From positions 62,001 to 126,000 of the forward strand of contig JANCIK010000006.1 in assembly GCA_028532985.1 (NCBI GenBank): a DNA stretch of 64,000 nt, in the 5' to 3' direction. The DNA is from Stropharia rugosoannulata. Its lineage: Eukaryota; Basidiomycota; Agaricomycetes; Agaricales; Strophariaceae. The position numbers and the translations under genes were made by a program. Under the pieces are notes generated by a model. It did not search any database. It was not told the origin of the DNA and saw nothing but the letters and a program-made list of their open reading frames with translations. Positions 1 through 10,998 of this stretch are shown here, piece after piece; position 1 is the first letter of the stretch, and each line of letters starts with the position of its first letter.

Positions 1-1627
1 GTGCGAAGCACTTCGTTCCGCGAGCTCGGGGGCACAGTAGGGGGAGCAGACGCGCAGCTTGTAGATTAGGTCTGGATCGGAATGGGACGGGGTATATTTC
101 CAGAGCGAGCCACACTAGGGATGGCAATGCAGGAAGAGATGAGCGAGGGCTAATACTGCCTTGACAAGGGAAAAAATTGCTTGGCTCACAGAAAAGTTGG
201 GAACGAGCGAAATGGTAGACATAGGCGCATATATACATATATGCATCATATATTGCTGAGCGGGTCGACCCAGTATCAACCAAAGCGGGACGAGAGGTGC
301 TGAGTACACAGATACAATGCCGCACACCGGGGCCTACCGGGGTCTATTAAGCTCCAAGATATGCACGCATATATCAACATACGCGAGACCCGTTTGCGCA
401 TGTACAGCAAAAAAAGCTCATTCAATGAGGTTCAGAGAAAAGGTTGTCCATCAGAGCGGGGAACCTGTTGGAGTTGGCCAAGCCAGCATCGGTGATGGAG
501 CTCATTAATTGGAATGGACATTAGTAATTAGATTACTAATCTACCTACGTACAGAATTTTCTAGTAAATATTCCGTAGTGTATTTAAGCGCCCATAGGGC
601 AACCCAATAAACAACCTTTTATTCGTCTATCTTTCCAATAGAACCATACCGGGATGAAACAGGAGCAAAAAGAGAGCCGATCAGGGTACGTGAGTTTACA
701 AGGACAGGGCACTAAGATCAGGGGGAGGGGTTCAAGGACGCGCGGATCCTTGTAGGCGGATACGTACCCAAGGACAAGAGTTCGATGCGACGCAGTACCC
801 ACTACTGCCTGAGGCCATGGTACCGCAGAACCAGACGGAGAGGCATACGACGACCTGCATAGGTGGACGGCGGGTGCGCACGGGACAAGGGTAGCGATGG
901 GGAGACATTTGAGGGATGTCACGCGGGAGACGGGAGCGGGTTTGGGGCATAGGCTTGAGCAAGAACATGTAGGTGGGCTGAATCCCAGAGACGATAACAG
1001 GGCCGGGGGAACTTCGGATATGTATCCGGAGAATAGATGAAGTTAGTCTGCGTGAAGTACGGGGCGGTTGGGAGGCAAGCTTGGGGGCACGGCAGAGAGG
1101 GTAGGCGCGCAGCTTGTAGTCCAGGTCTGGACTTTATAGGATGGACGATGGGGACGGTAGAAAGCAATGAGCGCTTGGGAAGACACGCGTTGAGAAAGTA
1201 AACCTCAAGGAGGGTGTGGGGCCTGGTGGACGGTATCCGGTGGTAAGCGACAGGCGCGAGGGATATCGATGGAATCGAGAGCATCATTGCAGATGCCCAT
1301 GTATTCAAACGTGGGTGGTGCTTATGAGCCGCATGTGGGAAGGGACGCAAAGGACTCAGGGTGCGGTGTACAAGATTGCGTCGGGCTGCGCAACGATCTC
1401 GTACAAAAGCAAAATTATAGAGAGGGACGGGATCAACGAAGGAGAGTGGAGTCGCGACTTGAGCTTGGGTCACGGCGCATGGGGCAGGGCAGCATCGAGA
1501 ACGAGGGAAAGAGCGCGGTATCGGTACACGGAGGTTAGATCGGGGCGGAGGGCCGGAAGGGTACGGAGGAAGAGGAAAAAACGATATACTACGCCACTTC
1601 AGAAGTCACTCGTGTCGGACCTTGTGT
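1..1627. repeat. R1-type noncoding repeat, partial and internally duplicated
   Basis: This stretch is noncoding repeat sequence of the R1 family, which recurs at about 14.5-16.4, 25.2-27.7 and 51.8-54.5 kb and, reversed, at 2.4-4.6 and 34.7-36.2 kb. The segment near position 29 (with GCGCGCAGCTTG-like text) reappears near 1083, so it is also internally duplicated. Around 1380 it holds a short module (ACGATCTCGTAC) seen in most R1 copies. The open frames on the minus strand (for example 919-1473) sit on the pyrimidine-rich strand, where stop codons are rare, and have no start context or known domain. I see no gene here. Confidence 0.5.
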
Positions 1628-2008
1628 AAGATTGATTTTGTGTGGGTGTGTGGGTGCGAGCAACGACATAATTGGTGGGGTGGTCTTGAGGGTGTTGCTT
1701 AAGAAAAGTGTGCTGGACAAGCTGAATCTTCTGGGGCAACTAAACTAAGCTTCTTGGATTGTAAATGAGTGTGCGTGGTAAATTAGCTCCCTATCTACAT
1801 GTAAACAGTGTCCTTAAATACTGTAAATCATGCATCTATAAATAGTAATATATAGAATTGTCTCCTGACTTCCGAGCACCAACTAAATTCTTTCTAGAAA
1901 ATCACACCACTAGAAAATTGTACCAGTAGAACCATGTCCGAGACCAGAAATACCCCGTTGTTCCATACCAAATCTGCCAGATCTGCGCTCACAAAATAGC
2001 ACACCTTA
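1628..2008 (+). mobile_element. MITE-like unit T1, about 380 bp
   Basis: The unit starts GTAAGATTG followed by a GT-rich tract and a GCGAGC/ACGAC module, and ends CACCTTAC, so the termini form a short inverted repeat (GTAAG/CTTAC). Related units lie at 17281-18525 (two, head to head), 22019 (5' part) and 56458-56833. It has no coding capacity, which fits a non-autonomous DNA element. I could not define a convincing target-site duplication. Confidence 0.5.
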
Positions 2009-2132
2009 CACTTGTCTTGGTACAGAAGCTAGAACATATTGGGTGGGTGCATTATGCTCACTCTCACTAGTACACTAGTAGTAGGTATAGCGAGCCTACT
2101 CGACGGGCCCGCTAACACCGCCGTGGCATGGG

Positions 2133-2361
2133 TTATTCTGTTGCACACATAATCTCAGACTGCCATAATTTTTTGAAGTAAAGGTGGTTGCTTACATCTG
2201 TAGGGCAGAATATTGTGCGTTCCTGCACTGGAGCAGCGGTCGCGACCGAGGTCACCACTTGACCAAAAAATAAAATTAGGAGATGAGGAGAACATGGAGG
2301 AGTGGGTAAACTTACTGAGGATGGCGAGAGCGGTGGAGAGAAGGCCTTTGAAGGCGAGCAT
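2133..2361 (-). CDS. Small secreted peptide, 44 aa (SP1 family, copy a)
   Basis: The hand-built model has three exons: 2316-2361, 2196-2257 and 2133-2159, with GT-AG introns and consistent phases. The product is 44 aa. Residues 1 to about 25 form a signal peptide (MLAFKGLLSTALAIL, then a Thr/Ala-rich stretch ending TAAP), followed by about 19 residues containing a single Cys (TIFCPTD). A TATATAAA box lies about 65 bp upstream (2423-2430, complement). Paralogues with the same exon structure are at 27692-27977 and 54496-54724, each at the same end of an R1 repeat. Conservation of frame and splice sites in three copies argues that it is, or recently was, translated. Function is unknown; apoplastic signalling or effector activity would be speculation. 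Confidence 0.5.
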
Positions 2362-2422
2362 AATGGGCGATGTAGTGATGGATGAAGTTCGTGTACTGGA
2401 CGGTATTCATAGGTATATTCCC

Positions 2423-2430
2423 TTTATATA
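2423..2430 (-). promoter_or_regulatory. TATA box of SP1 copy a
   Basis: TATATAAA on the minus strand, about 65 bp upstream of the start codon. The same box at the same distance precedes the paralogues at 27692 and 54496. Confidence 0.5.
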
Positions 2431-4600
2431 GAGCTTGTTTCTGTTGCGGATTGAGAGTTACGGCGAGCTCGGAAATGGGCGCTGGCTTCTACGCAGAGCG
2501 TAAGTTGATTCATTCTAAGTACTACGAGGCCGCGATCATTATCGTTGAGTTAACAATGCTACCTACTTTTAGGAGTTTGCGGCTGACGTTGAGCGCACAT
2601 GTGTAGATGTACTTGGCAGTACTCTATAATTACACTTGTTACAGAAATTCGGTTATTTGGAACGGAAGAGAAACAGTTTTTGCGGAGCGCATTGAGGGCG
2701 ATGGGGGTGCGTCGTATTGGCACAGAAAGGGGATGCCGTCATCGGCATGATGCATGATGTTGGTACCGGGACATGCCAGCGTCGCTCGACCAGACAAATT
2801 TGGTTTTGTGGGTTACCATACGCCCAACATACGCCCTGCCGCGCATCGGTTACTTGTGTACTTTGCATTGCACTTGCTTGAATGCTGGATCCCCTCAATT
2901 CATTGTCTGCATCTTGACGACAGCGAAACCTATGACGACTGGATATATACGTTAGCAGGGTTATATAAGCATATTTCGTGGATGAGGACGACAATGGACG
3001 GTTTTCTATCGGCGGTGGTGAGTACACTTGACCTGGTCTGCTGCATTCCTTTCACGCCCCAGTCTCATACTTTCTCTGTGTACCGTATTTTGCGACTCTT
3101 TCAACTTCTCTGCCTCCCGAGGTCTATTCCCTGTCCTTGCTGCTCCCCGGAGAAACTGCTATATCATCAATCAGAGTCGTCCATGCATTGGCGTTCTGCA
3201 CATTAGTTCTTTCATTACCACCACCCTCGTCGCCTCCCAACCGCTAGCTTAGGAGCGGCTTACGTTCAATGTCTCCGTCTTGGCCTCCCATGTTGGTTGT
3301 ACTCGCTTCAAGGTCAAGACGTCCGGGTCTTCGGGACCCAATACACGCAAACTCTACGATTACGTTGTATCTCTCCGTCCTTCCTCGAGTTCTCCTTCAG
3401 TCACTCCTCCCCGACGCAAGCTCCGTGGTCCCCTTCCGTGCCTTATCTATATTCTTCGTGCCCGATGGTCCCCGCTCCATGCGGCATCATGCAAGTTTGG
3501 ATGTTGCGACACTGTAACCCCTCCTTCGCCGCTTTCAGGTTGGTATGAGGTCGTTACTCCGCCCGACGTACTCGTGTAAGCCTAGGTCCTACTACCACTC
3601 GCTTACATCACCCTGTGCAGGGTGCAGCCCAACGCAGCCCTCCGCGCCTAATTATATGCGTGTAATGGAGCTCTTTCCCTTGTCCCTCGCCCCTGTCCCT
3701 GCCTCCGGGGTTTTCCCGCTCTATCCACAACATAGCGGCCTACGCGGTCCTGTTCCCTGAAACTGAATTCGCCCACTCCCTCAGCTCTGGTGATGTTGCG
3801 AAATTTCCATTCTTCAAAGCATATATTTCCTCTGGCTCATTCATTAATCCGACCATCACCCTCGTATGATCTTTCAGGCCCAGGCTTGCAGAAGGTTTCA
3901 CTGCAAAAGGGCTATTTGAACTTCAAATTCATCATACGACTTGCGGCACTATCTTTTACATAAGCGTGACTGACCCGTGGTTCTATCGGTCTCAACCCTA
4001 AGGTCAACTGCCCGCGCTGGGGGCTGTATGAAATATATACGTATGCGCGCCCTCTGCATCCTCACCGCTTCTCTCATCAAGATCTTCTGGCTCTAGATAA
4101 TGCTCGGGTTTGCTTTGCCATCTGCCACTGTTTGACACCTCCCCGCAGCGTCTATTTAGCGCTGGCTCCGGCGAACTTAATATTTTGGACTTGCCCTAGC
4201 CTCTACCTGCTTATGCCATTTTCCCCTTCTCACGTCCTGGAAAAGCTCTACCCAGCAATATATGCCGTATATGCGTGTGTCACCCACCACTCCCGTCGCT
4301 TATCCAGCCTAGCTCGTACCTTGACTCGCTGTGCTAGGAATTGGCGTCATTACCCTTCTGAATTGTTTACTCTACGTACGTGCTGTTTCATTTCTTGCAT
4401 TGCGGGTCTAGACCTCTGGCCGCTTACTAGCCCCCTTTCTAGGACTTGCCTTGTTCCGGACACACTGTTTACCATGGTGAGGAATATCTGTCTCCTTACG
4501 TCTTCATCCCCCCTTTCCCTGCTGTATTTCATCCCTGTAGGCTCGCCTTACGTCCCTGAGACGGATGTATGTGCAGTGATTGATTGGTAGACTGTAAGAT
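2431..4600 (-). repeat. R1 large noncoding repeat, reverse orientation
   Basis: This is a reverse-oriented R1 copy. It runs from the SP1 promoter region through the conserved R2 core (about 2650-2820) into long Y-rich plus-strand sequence. Similar text, inverted, is at 51.8-54.5 kb and 25.2-27.7 kb. The plus strand is rich in C and T, so open frames of 80-150 codons occur by chance; they shift frame between copies and share no protein-level conservation. I annotate no gene here. Confidence 0.55.
2650..2820 (-). repeat. R2 core repeat (about 170 bp), copy 1
   Basis: A well-conserved core with the signature CCGGCATGTCCCGG (here on the minus strand, slightly diverged) and a CTCCGCAAAAACTG end. 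Other copies: 7660-7812, 16190-16310, 27235-27420, 34770-34930 (reverse) and 54040-54230, with a fragment near 22.2 kb. Confidence 0.6.
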
Positions 4601-5809
4601 TTGTCGGATAATTCCTCATTTTGCTCGTTAGAACCCATCCAGTTATGTCTGCGTTCCTGCCGCGTTGGTCACCAGTCACTTAATTACATTATGATCTGTA
4701 GCCGCGTGGGTTTATTTGCATTATGGTTTGCTATATTTCGTCTGTCCCGCCGGTTTACCTGTGCATATCCCCTTCAAACCCTGCCCGATCTCATACTCTA
4801 GGCTACTCTGGCGATGCCTACACTTTGATTGGATGGAAGTGTTGCTCTTCCTTCATTGGTGTAGCGGTAACTGATCTTGTAATTTCATATTCGCTGGTGT
4901 CATTCCTTGCTGCACATCTTGCGTTGAGCCCGGACTACATATGTGTGCTTGAGAATCTTCAGTGCTGTCTGATTGGAATTCAATACGTGACACCTTATGT
5001 TCTCTGGTTTGATCTACATTTTTATCTGTCCATCCCCAGCTCAAAACGTAGTAGTTATACATTCATTTGCTAACAAGCATCGCAATTGCGATTTAAGGAA
5101 ACAACGAGGTTTTTTACGCTCTTTGTGAGCCATACAAGTCGATTTTAAAACATGGGTCTGCGCCAGCAGTGTTCCAATCTAGTTATCGTGATGTAGTGCC
5201 ATACGTACCGGCCAACTTGATGTAAGACAAGATATATAGTTTTACTACAGTTTGTTACATGTCAAAGTACGTGATTGGACTACATCCTCCCGTTTGTCGG
5301 TTTGTTTGTATATTTGGCAGAGAGGGGCAGGGTTCAGTTAAACGTCAGGCCTATGACTAGTCAACGTCAACGGCACTACAACTTCATCGACATAAGCTAT
5401 AAGTATGTCTGAATCTCAAATAAGCAAAGTCTACAATCATAAGGACCGTATCTCGAACGCTGAAAAATATGAGTGTTTCCGTTGTACGGTAATATGTCAG
5501 GCCCGGGTTCAGAATGGTCCGAAACCGCCGCAAATGCGGTCCGGGGGGGCGTCGTCCTGGGCCTGGCCATTTCAAAGTTATCGATGGGAATTCATCTGAT
5601 TCAGATCCACGACAATCACCTATAACCCTGCTCCCTCGACCGTCAAGAACAGGATTGCGCGTGCATCAAGCAGGTGTCGCTCTGAAGAACATAAGTTGAT
5701 TGGTAAGTCCTGTTCTATGATGTAGAAAATCATGTAAATTTAACGCTCACCTTTACTGCCATGTTCCCCATCCTATTCAATGCGCGGCGATGTTCAGGTC
5801 GATGTGTAC

Positions 5810-6163
5810 CTATATTGATAGCCAGCTCGGATCATCCTGTGAGTGCGTTAGGATTATGTTTATTTGCCTGAAAGGTTCACGTTCGTACCTCGCCAATATA
5901 GCTACGACCTCGGTTATCTCCGCATAAGAGAAAGTGTCGATTGACGCTAATCCTTCGGTGAATGTGAATTGGAGTAAAATGCGGGTTAAGGTGAGGCACG
6001 TACTTTGTGTCTGAGGATGAACCCTCCCATGTTCTACACCTGCCTCCACCTTCCTCTTTTTGCTGCGTCTGGTCGCCGCATTATCATCTGCTATCCTGCC
6101 AAGCGTCAAATCAGCATGGTGTCTGTACACAGAAAGGACAGCTGTGTAACCTACCTTGGACAC
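5810..6163 (-). CDS. Unrecognised protein segment Y (left copy), exons of a nuclear-type protein
   Basis: This is the inverted paralogue of 44483-44803. The first part encodes a basic stretch (RRSKKRKVEAG, like a nuclear localisation signal). It is followed by a conserved GT-AG intron of about 51 nt (donor GTACGT here, GTAAGT in the paralogue) and then an exon ending in THSQDD..WLSI and a stop. Frame and splice sites are conserved between the copies, so this was a real coding region. No start codon is evident; it may be the 3' part of the same transcript as the adjacent segment X (6347-7164). No family recognised. Confidence 0.4.
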   Translation of the reverse strand: MSKVGYTAVLSVYRHHADLTLGRIADDNAATRRSKKRKVEAGVEHGRVHPQTQSTCLTLTRILLQFTFTEGLASIDTFSYAEITEVVAILARYEREPFRQINIILTHSQDDPSWLSI

Positions 6164-6346
6164 ATATATGTGCCTTGAGCCTTATATTCAGTGGCACATA
6201 GCCCGGAGACTCCGTTCGGGCTCCTACCGGGTTTGCCGTTCAAGGTTCTGTTATATACGGTTTTCCTTTCTTGTATTTTCAATGGATTACCATCTGATTT
6301 GCAATCGTACGGGGATCAAAGTAGAATTAGTGTTATATTTAGTAGC

Positions 6347-7164
6347 TTAATGAATGGGCTCACGCCGTGTTCTAATCACTGGTCGATGTGTAGAAGGCGC
6401 TAACTGCTCCGATCGCTCGACATTGCTGTTATGTACTGTGCCTGGGCCCGAGTGATGAAGAGGCAAGTCCTCTGCTTGCTCTTGTGGTTCCAAGGCCTTC
6501 GCCTTCCTCTTCGAGCCACGTCTGGCCGATATCTCCGCGTCTGCAAACCTTTTGCTGTTTGGCGTGTCAGTTATTTCTTGTATCCACTGGACCGAAGGAA
6601 CGGACTGTAGCTTAACACACCTTTGACCTTGTATTTGTGTCACTTGAGCGTCATGCTCATCTTCGGGACCTCTGCCAAGACTGCTTCCGGCGACTAAATG
6701 TGATGTTACTTATATTCAAATCTTTTCATACTCGAGAGACCACATACGCGTTATTACGCTCTCATGAGCTCGTTCACTATCTGCAGCTGCAGGTTCGGAA
6801 ACGGTCCGCGACATACTGATTTGATGGTCACTCGTCGGAGACACTTGAGCTGGGCCAGTCTCTGACACGAGTCTGTGTTCTCTAGCTTGAATAGGAAGGG
6901 ACGGCCGTATCACTCCGAGCAGGAAGATAGGTCAGAACCCACAGGAATATAATACGGCCCTTTAGTACCGCTCACCTGGCTCATCACCAAATTCCAAAGG
7001 CTCGTCGCAAACACCGAGTGTTTGATCGAATGTGCAGTACCGTCCATTGCACCCGCACGACAGCGAACACCCAGGGCCAATAGTTGGAATGGACATGCGG
7101 AGGGCCAGGAGCGGTTGGAATGTTTCAATGAGGAGGCTGTTGAGTGCGAAAAATCTGGTTCCAT
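6347..7164 (-). pseudogene. Broken paralogue of unrecognised gene X
   Basis: This is the inverted paralogue of the three-exon gene at 37476-38352. Both introns and most of the frame are conserved, including the basic motif RRGSKRKAKALE in the last exon. Exon 1 lacks one base relative to the right copy (AAAC-ATTCC against AAACGATTCC), which shifts the frame after about 15 codons, so this copy is probably dead unless it starts further in. Codon-phase-preserving indels of 3 and 9 nt between the copies in exon 2 support past coding function. Confidence 0.45.
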
Positions 7165-7549
7165 GTTTTCAACAGCGACCGTTAATATACTACTACATGT
7201 TTGTACGCGAGCGTCCCTTCGTTCTATTTATATTCGGCTCAACCATCAAAGAAGAGTACCTTATCGCCTTCCTTGCAAAAATTTACAGATATTTAGCGTG
7301 TTCTTTCTACGCTCGGTTACTAGACGCTTCGGCTAGTAAGACAGTGCGAGTGAAAAGCTTCATAAGTACCAATTTTCTCATCTATAATGTAAGTTTACTC
7401 GGCAAATCCGACTGCACGAACCCAAGAACATGCAGGATACTAGTCAAGCTAATTACTTTACAAAAGCATAGTCTTTACATATTGTTTATATCCAGTTTGT
7501 ACTGTAGAAATTTTTGATGATTTTTCCCGAATTTTTTGAGTTTCTTTTC

Positions 7550-7650
7550 GGATCTATTTTTGGCCCACCTCTGACAACCCATAACCCCTCAAAACCCATA
7601 GGTTTTGGTGACTCCCGAAGGGTATGGGTTATGAGGGAGTCGACACTCAA
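7550..7650. repeat. Small imperfect inverted repeat
   Basis: CCCATAACCCC in the left arm is mirrored by GGGTATGGGTTATGAGGG in the right arm. Similar ACCCATAACCC words recur at about 29.95-30.03 kb. It could be a short MITE remnant; no further evidence. Confidence 0.3.
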
Positions 7651-7659
7651 GCAAGTACA

Positions 7660-7812
7660 ATACGAAGGACAAGTAACCCGCAAAACCAAATTTGTCACGT
7701 TGAACGACACCGGCATGTCCCGGCACTGGCATCATGCATCACGCCGAACGGCATCTTCGTTCCGTGCCGATACAACGCACTACCCATCGCCTTGAACGCG
7801 CTCCGAAAAACT
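7660..7812 (+). repeat. R2 core repeat, copy 2, interrupted by a MITE
   Basis: The R2 core up to its CTCCGAAAAACTG end, where the M2 element is inserted. R1-like sequence resumes after the insertion near 8.34 kb (AAAAGCAGGTAACATC). Confidence 0.55.
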
Positions 7813-8299
7813 GGTGATACGCTCGTGCGTGCTATGGGCGCGGAAACCACACCACACACACACACTCAATGCGCAGAATGCGAGGGCGCTTCACACGGCT
7901 TCTAGCCAAATCCCAAAACAACTCACAATTGCGAGCCGGAACGAGCTAAAAGCGAGACGAAAACGCGAGAGTGTAAGCTGCTACGACAGCTTCGAACCAC
8001 TCTCGGACGCTGGACGCAGCGAGGACGCAACGGGGACGCTAAAATGAATGTAAACGAATGTGGGGGATCTATTCTCCGTCCTGTACTTATTACATGCTTT
8101 AAATACCGTATGTACCCTGTAATCTTACTGTAATAGTTCCTAAATGTTCCTATACTTATTGTTCCTGTAAAAGTGTGGCACGGAACGCTACGGCTCTGCG
8201 CAGCACGCGTTTTCCTCGAGGCGGGCGCTTAACGGGCGCTTAATCCGCAACATGCCGAAACGGCTGTTTCCGAGCACAGCGCGGCGCCGTGCTCATCAC
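7813..8299 (+). mobile_element. MITE-like element M2, copy 1 (about 487 bp)
   Basis: The element begins GGTGATACGC and ends CTCATCAC, giving a short terminal inverted repeat (GGTGAT/ATCACC). A nearly identical copy lies at 17322-17814, inside an unrelated repeat. The high identity over almost 490 bp in two different flanking contexts shows recent mobility. It has no transposase and is therefore non-autonomous. Target-site duplication is at most 2 bp and uncertain. Confidence 0.65.
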
Positions 8300-8936
8300 T
8301 GGGCCTCTTTCCACGACTAGTAATCGAGCTTTTGTAGAGAGTGTACCTAGACTTCCAAGTACATCTACACATAATGTATACTGAACGGCAGCCGCAACCT
8401 CCCAAAAGCAGGTAACATCTTTACAAAACTCAATGGTTCAGCGCGGTGGAGCGTGCAACAGCCTCGGACATAAGTGAGCCCATAATGAGCTAAAGTGTAT
8501 CAACGGCGCATAAGAAAGGAGCTGTTGGATCACTGTGAAACAGAGCACCTAAGAAGCACTGACTCAGCACAATCATCTCACGGCGCTTCTTGACTCGGAC
8601 ACGCTTTCGTATACCCATTGCACACATTTGGATGGGACCAGGATGAAAATAGGGGTCATATTACCTTCATTTGACAGATCCTTCACTTGTTTGTGCGCGC
8701 AGAGAAAGCCAGTTTTCCTGGACATCTGCTATTCAACATGACCATGGTTACTTGATGGCGACCAACCGCGTTGTTTCACAGGGCAGATCAACTGTTAATC
8801 CAGGCTCAGATATTTATTCAAGAAAAGATGTGCAATATATTGACCATATCATTTTATTTGCAAAGTCTGAAGTTGACCACGATGCTTACGTTTACTTTCA
8901 AATGTTCCCAAAATGCGAGCATGGTGTATGTTTGAT
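8300..8936. other. Intergenic sequence, R1-like then unique
   Basis: The first about 180 bases are R1-like. The rest shows nothing I can name, and no convincing spliced gene was found. Confidence 0.4.
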
Positions 8937-9323
8937 TTAGAAGACAGCAACACTCTCCCAGTTGGACCTAACGCATGGGGTTTAGGTCTCTATTGACTGC
9001 TAGGAGCACGAGAATGAATGGGCTTACCCGGCTGGGGCGGTACCACATCCAGAGCCTCTGCCAAGTACCAACTTGGGGCCGTTGTCACAGTTGTCATGGC
9101 CACCGCCAGGGACGAAGAAGGCAATCTGGTTGGGGACGCCGGAGTAGCTCACGGACTCGACCGATCCGCTCCCAAACGTGAGACACGTGTTGGGGTTAGC
9201 AGTGTTCACACCAAGGTTAGTTCCAGTGCAGTTCGCGCTTGCAAATAAGGTGACTGTGGCCTCTATTGCACCAGAAGCTGAGGCAATTACCGCGGCAGAA
9301 ACGAGAGCGACGCTGAAGTACAT
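8937..9323 (-). CDS. Small secreted four-cysteine protein, 108 aa (CP family, copy 1)
   Basis: The model has exon 1 at 9028-9323 and exon 2 at 8937-8967, separated by a 60-nt GT-AG intron in phase 2. Residues 1 to about 19 are a signal peptide (MYFSVALVSAAVIASASGA). The mature part follows the family pattern VTLF..ANCTG, CLTF, YSGVPNQIAFFV, SGCGTAPAG, and the short last exon encodes the terminal NWESVAVF. The pattern of alternating beta-like segments with a G-rich turn resembles Greek-key (beta-gamma-crystallin-like) secreted proteins, but that is a structural guess. It is the first gene of block B1; the direct duplicate is 46925-47311. Expected to be extracellular; role unknown. Confidence 0.75.
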
Positions 9324-10601
9324 TTCAAGAGGCTTTCAAAGCTGTGGGATAGTCGAAACAGTACGTCAACGCGATTCTTATGAAAGAGGAAAGTGTAAGA
9401 ATAGGCATACATAGTCAACACAGCAGAGGAGCCGGTTTACATTCTTGAAGCAAACGCGGCTTTATACTGTTTGCTGCATGAAAATTCCCTTGAAAGCATT
9501 GCGATTTAAAGTATGGTCAGATTAATGGAGCATTCGCTTACGATTGCTTGTGCAGTGCCATTCTTTCGCTTCACAGTGAAAACTAAAGAAGCACTGGACT
9601 GAGTCTTGTAGTAGATATTATAAACTCTCCGCGAGACTAGGGATTCATATCAATTCTTACACGCGGTCCATATACTATCTAACAGAATTCCGAGTTATTG
9701 CGCATAATGGTGCTTATATCATCAAACCCGATCAATGCGCTAATGTCCTTCCTCAGCAGACCTGCGCAAGTGTGCTAACCAGTTGGAATACTCAACTATA
9801 CAGTGATTATTTTTATAGTGCTTTTATCAACCTGACTGATAATCACATTTTAATAGTTGATCCCTGTTTATACTTCACTTAATTAATGTGATGATTCGGG
9901 GTCATAACCTCGTGAATCGGCTTATTACTAGCACAGAGGTAGCTCGTAACCTTTTAGCATGTTCCTCAGCGATTCGGAACTGCGATTCACTTCGTCAAAC
10001 TCAAATGTATTCTGAAATAATCCTCCACAACTTGTACCTATGTATCTCTATTAAGATATTGGTGTACATATAGTACACAAATTTGTTTCTTTACCTGATA
10101 AAATACTATCTATATAATGTGATCTCGGCGAGGGATAAGTATTACCATGACCCAATCACTCGGGTTCTGTGGGAGTGGGCGCCTATATTTACCTCGCCAT
10201 TCAGCGACGCAAGTGGAAATAGCCCTCGGAAAGTCCATATTTTGTCACTTCTCAGTGACCACTGAGCTTTCATGTTTGTGCCCAACGTGTGCTCAATGAC
10301 TGAAACGTTCCATTCTCACATTACTATGGCTAGAAGAGGTTTATACAAGTTGTAGTGCACCCGAGCCAGTAAGAGAGCGCACTGAAAGTGTTCCAAGATA
10401 ATGATCTATACTTTCACACGTAAATTAATGACATGCACATATACACTAAATTTGAAGTATAAAGGCTAGACCGGCGCTCAAAGAATTTGAAAATCAGATT
10501 CTTCTCTGCGTTATTAGGTAGGCAGAATATCCTTTCCCCCTCGTAAGCAGTGATTTGACTTGACTTTGTTCACTCCTCAGCTGCCGAGACATTTGAGCAC
10601 A
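9324..10601. other. Divergent intergenic region between CP copies 1 and 2
   Basis: AT-rich spacer shared with 47.3-49.05 kb and, degenerate, with 11.1-12.4 kb. It contains the conserved word GGGCGCCTATATTTAC (about 10168) and a TATAAAG near 10458, about 145 bp before the next gene. These are candidate promoter elements only. Confidence 0.4.
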
Positions 10602-10998
10602 ATGTACTTGGACATCACCCAATTTTTTACCTCTGTGCTTGCTTTGGCATCCGGGGCGAAGGCGGCAACAGTCACCTTTTTTGAGGGTGCAAACTGCACT
10701 GGCACCGATCTCGGTTTCAGCAATGTTGACCCAGGCACCTGTCTCACACTCAACCCTGTTGACTCTGTCAAGTCAATTAACTACTCCAATGTTCCCAACC
10801 AGATCAACTTCTTTGTCTCTGATCAAAGTCCCGACGCCTGCAGCAACGGCGCTCAGTTGGTATTGGGTAGCGGCTCTGGATGTGGTACTGCCCCACCTGG
10901 GTGCGTTTCTAAGTTATTGTTCATATCACCACGGAGGATAGATGCCTGACCATTATTTTCACCGCAGTTTTGATTGGCACAGGGTCTCCGTCTTTTAA
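10602..10998 (+). CDS. Small secreted four-cysteine protein, 109 aa (CP family, copy 2)
   Basis: Exon 1 is 10602-10900, intron 10901-10967 (GTGCGT...CCGCAG), exon 2 10968-10998, giving 109 aa. I chose the ATG at 10602 rather than an in-frame upstream one because it opens directly onto a hydrophobic signal segment (residues 1 to about 21). Cysteines are at 32, 47, 80 and 94. Family motifs: VTFFEGANCTG (24-34), SNVPNQINFFVS (62-73), GSGSGCGTAPPG (89-100) and the exon-2 tail DWHRVSVF. The intron position is identical in all six family members in this window. The B2 counterpart (49057-49461) is a pseudogene. A 5' UTR intron ending CTCCTCAG just upstream is possible. Extracellular; function unknown. 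Confidence 0.8.

Larger units (their letters stand above)
3960..7370 (-). repeat. Segmental duplication A, left copy (inverted relative to 37.26-46.8 kb)
   Basis: Read on the minus strand, this block matches 37255-38435, then 39861-39923, then 44462-46800 of the plus strand. The right copy differs mainly by two insertions (38436-39860 and 39924-44461). The left copy keeps the uninterrupted target sites: TAACC at 6147-6151 for the copia element and CGGAGA at 6204-6209 for the 1.43-kb element. It carries two broken or partial gene segments, described separately. Confidence 0.85.

Noticed and set aside
919..1473. 184-codon open frame on the minus strand
   Set aside because: R1 repeat artefact; it shares nucleotide but not reading-frame conservation with related copies.
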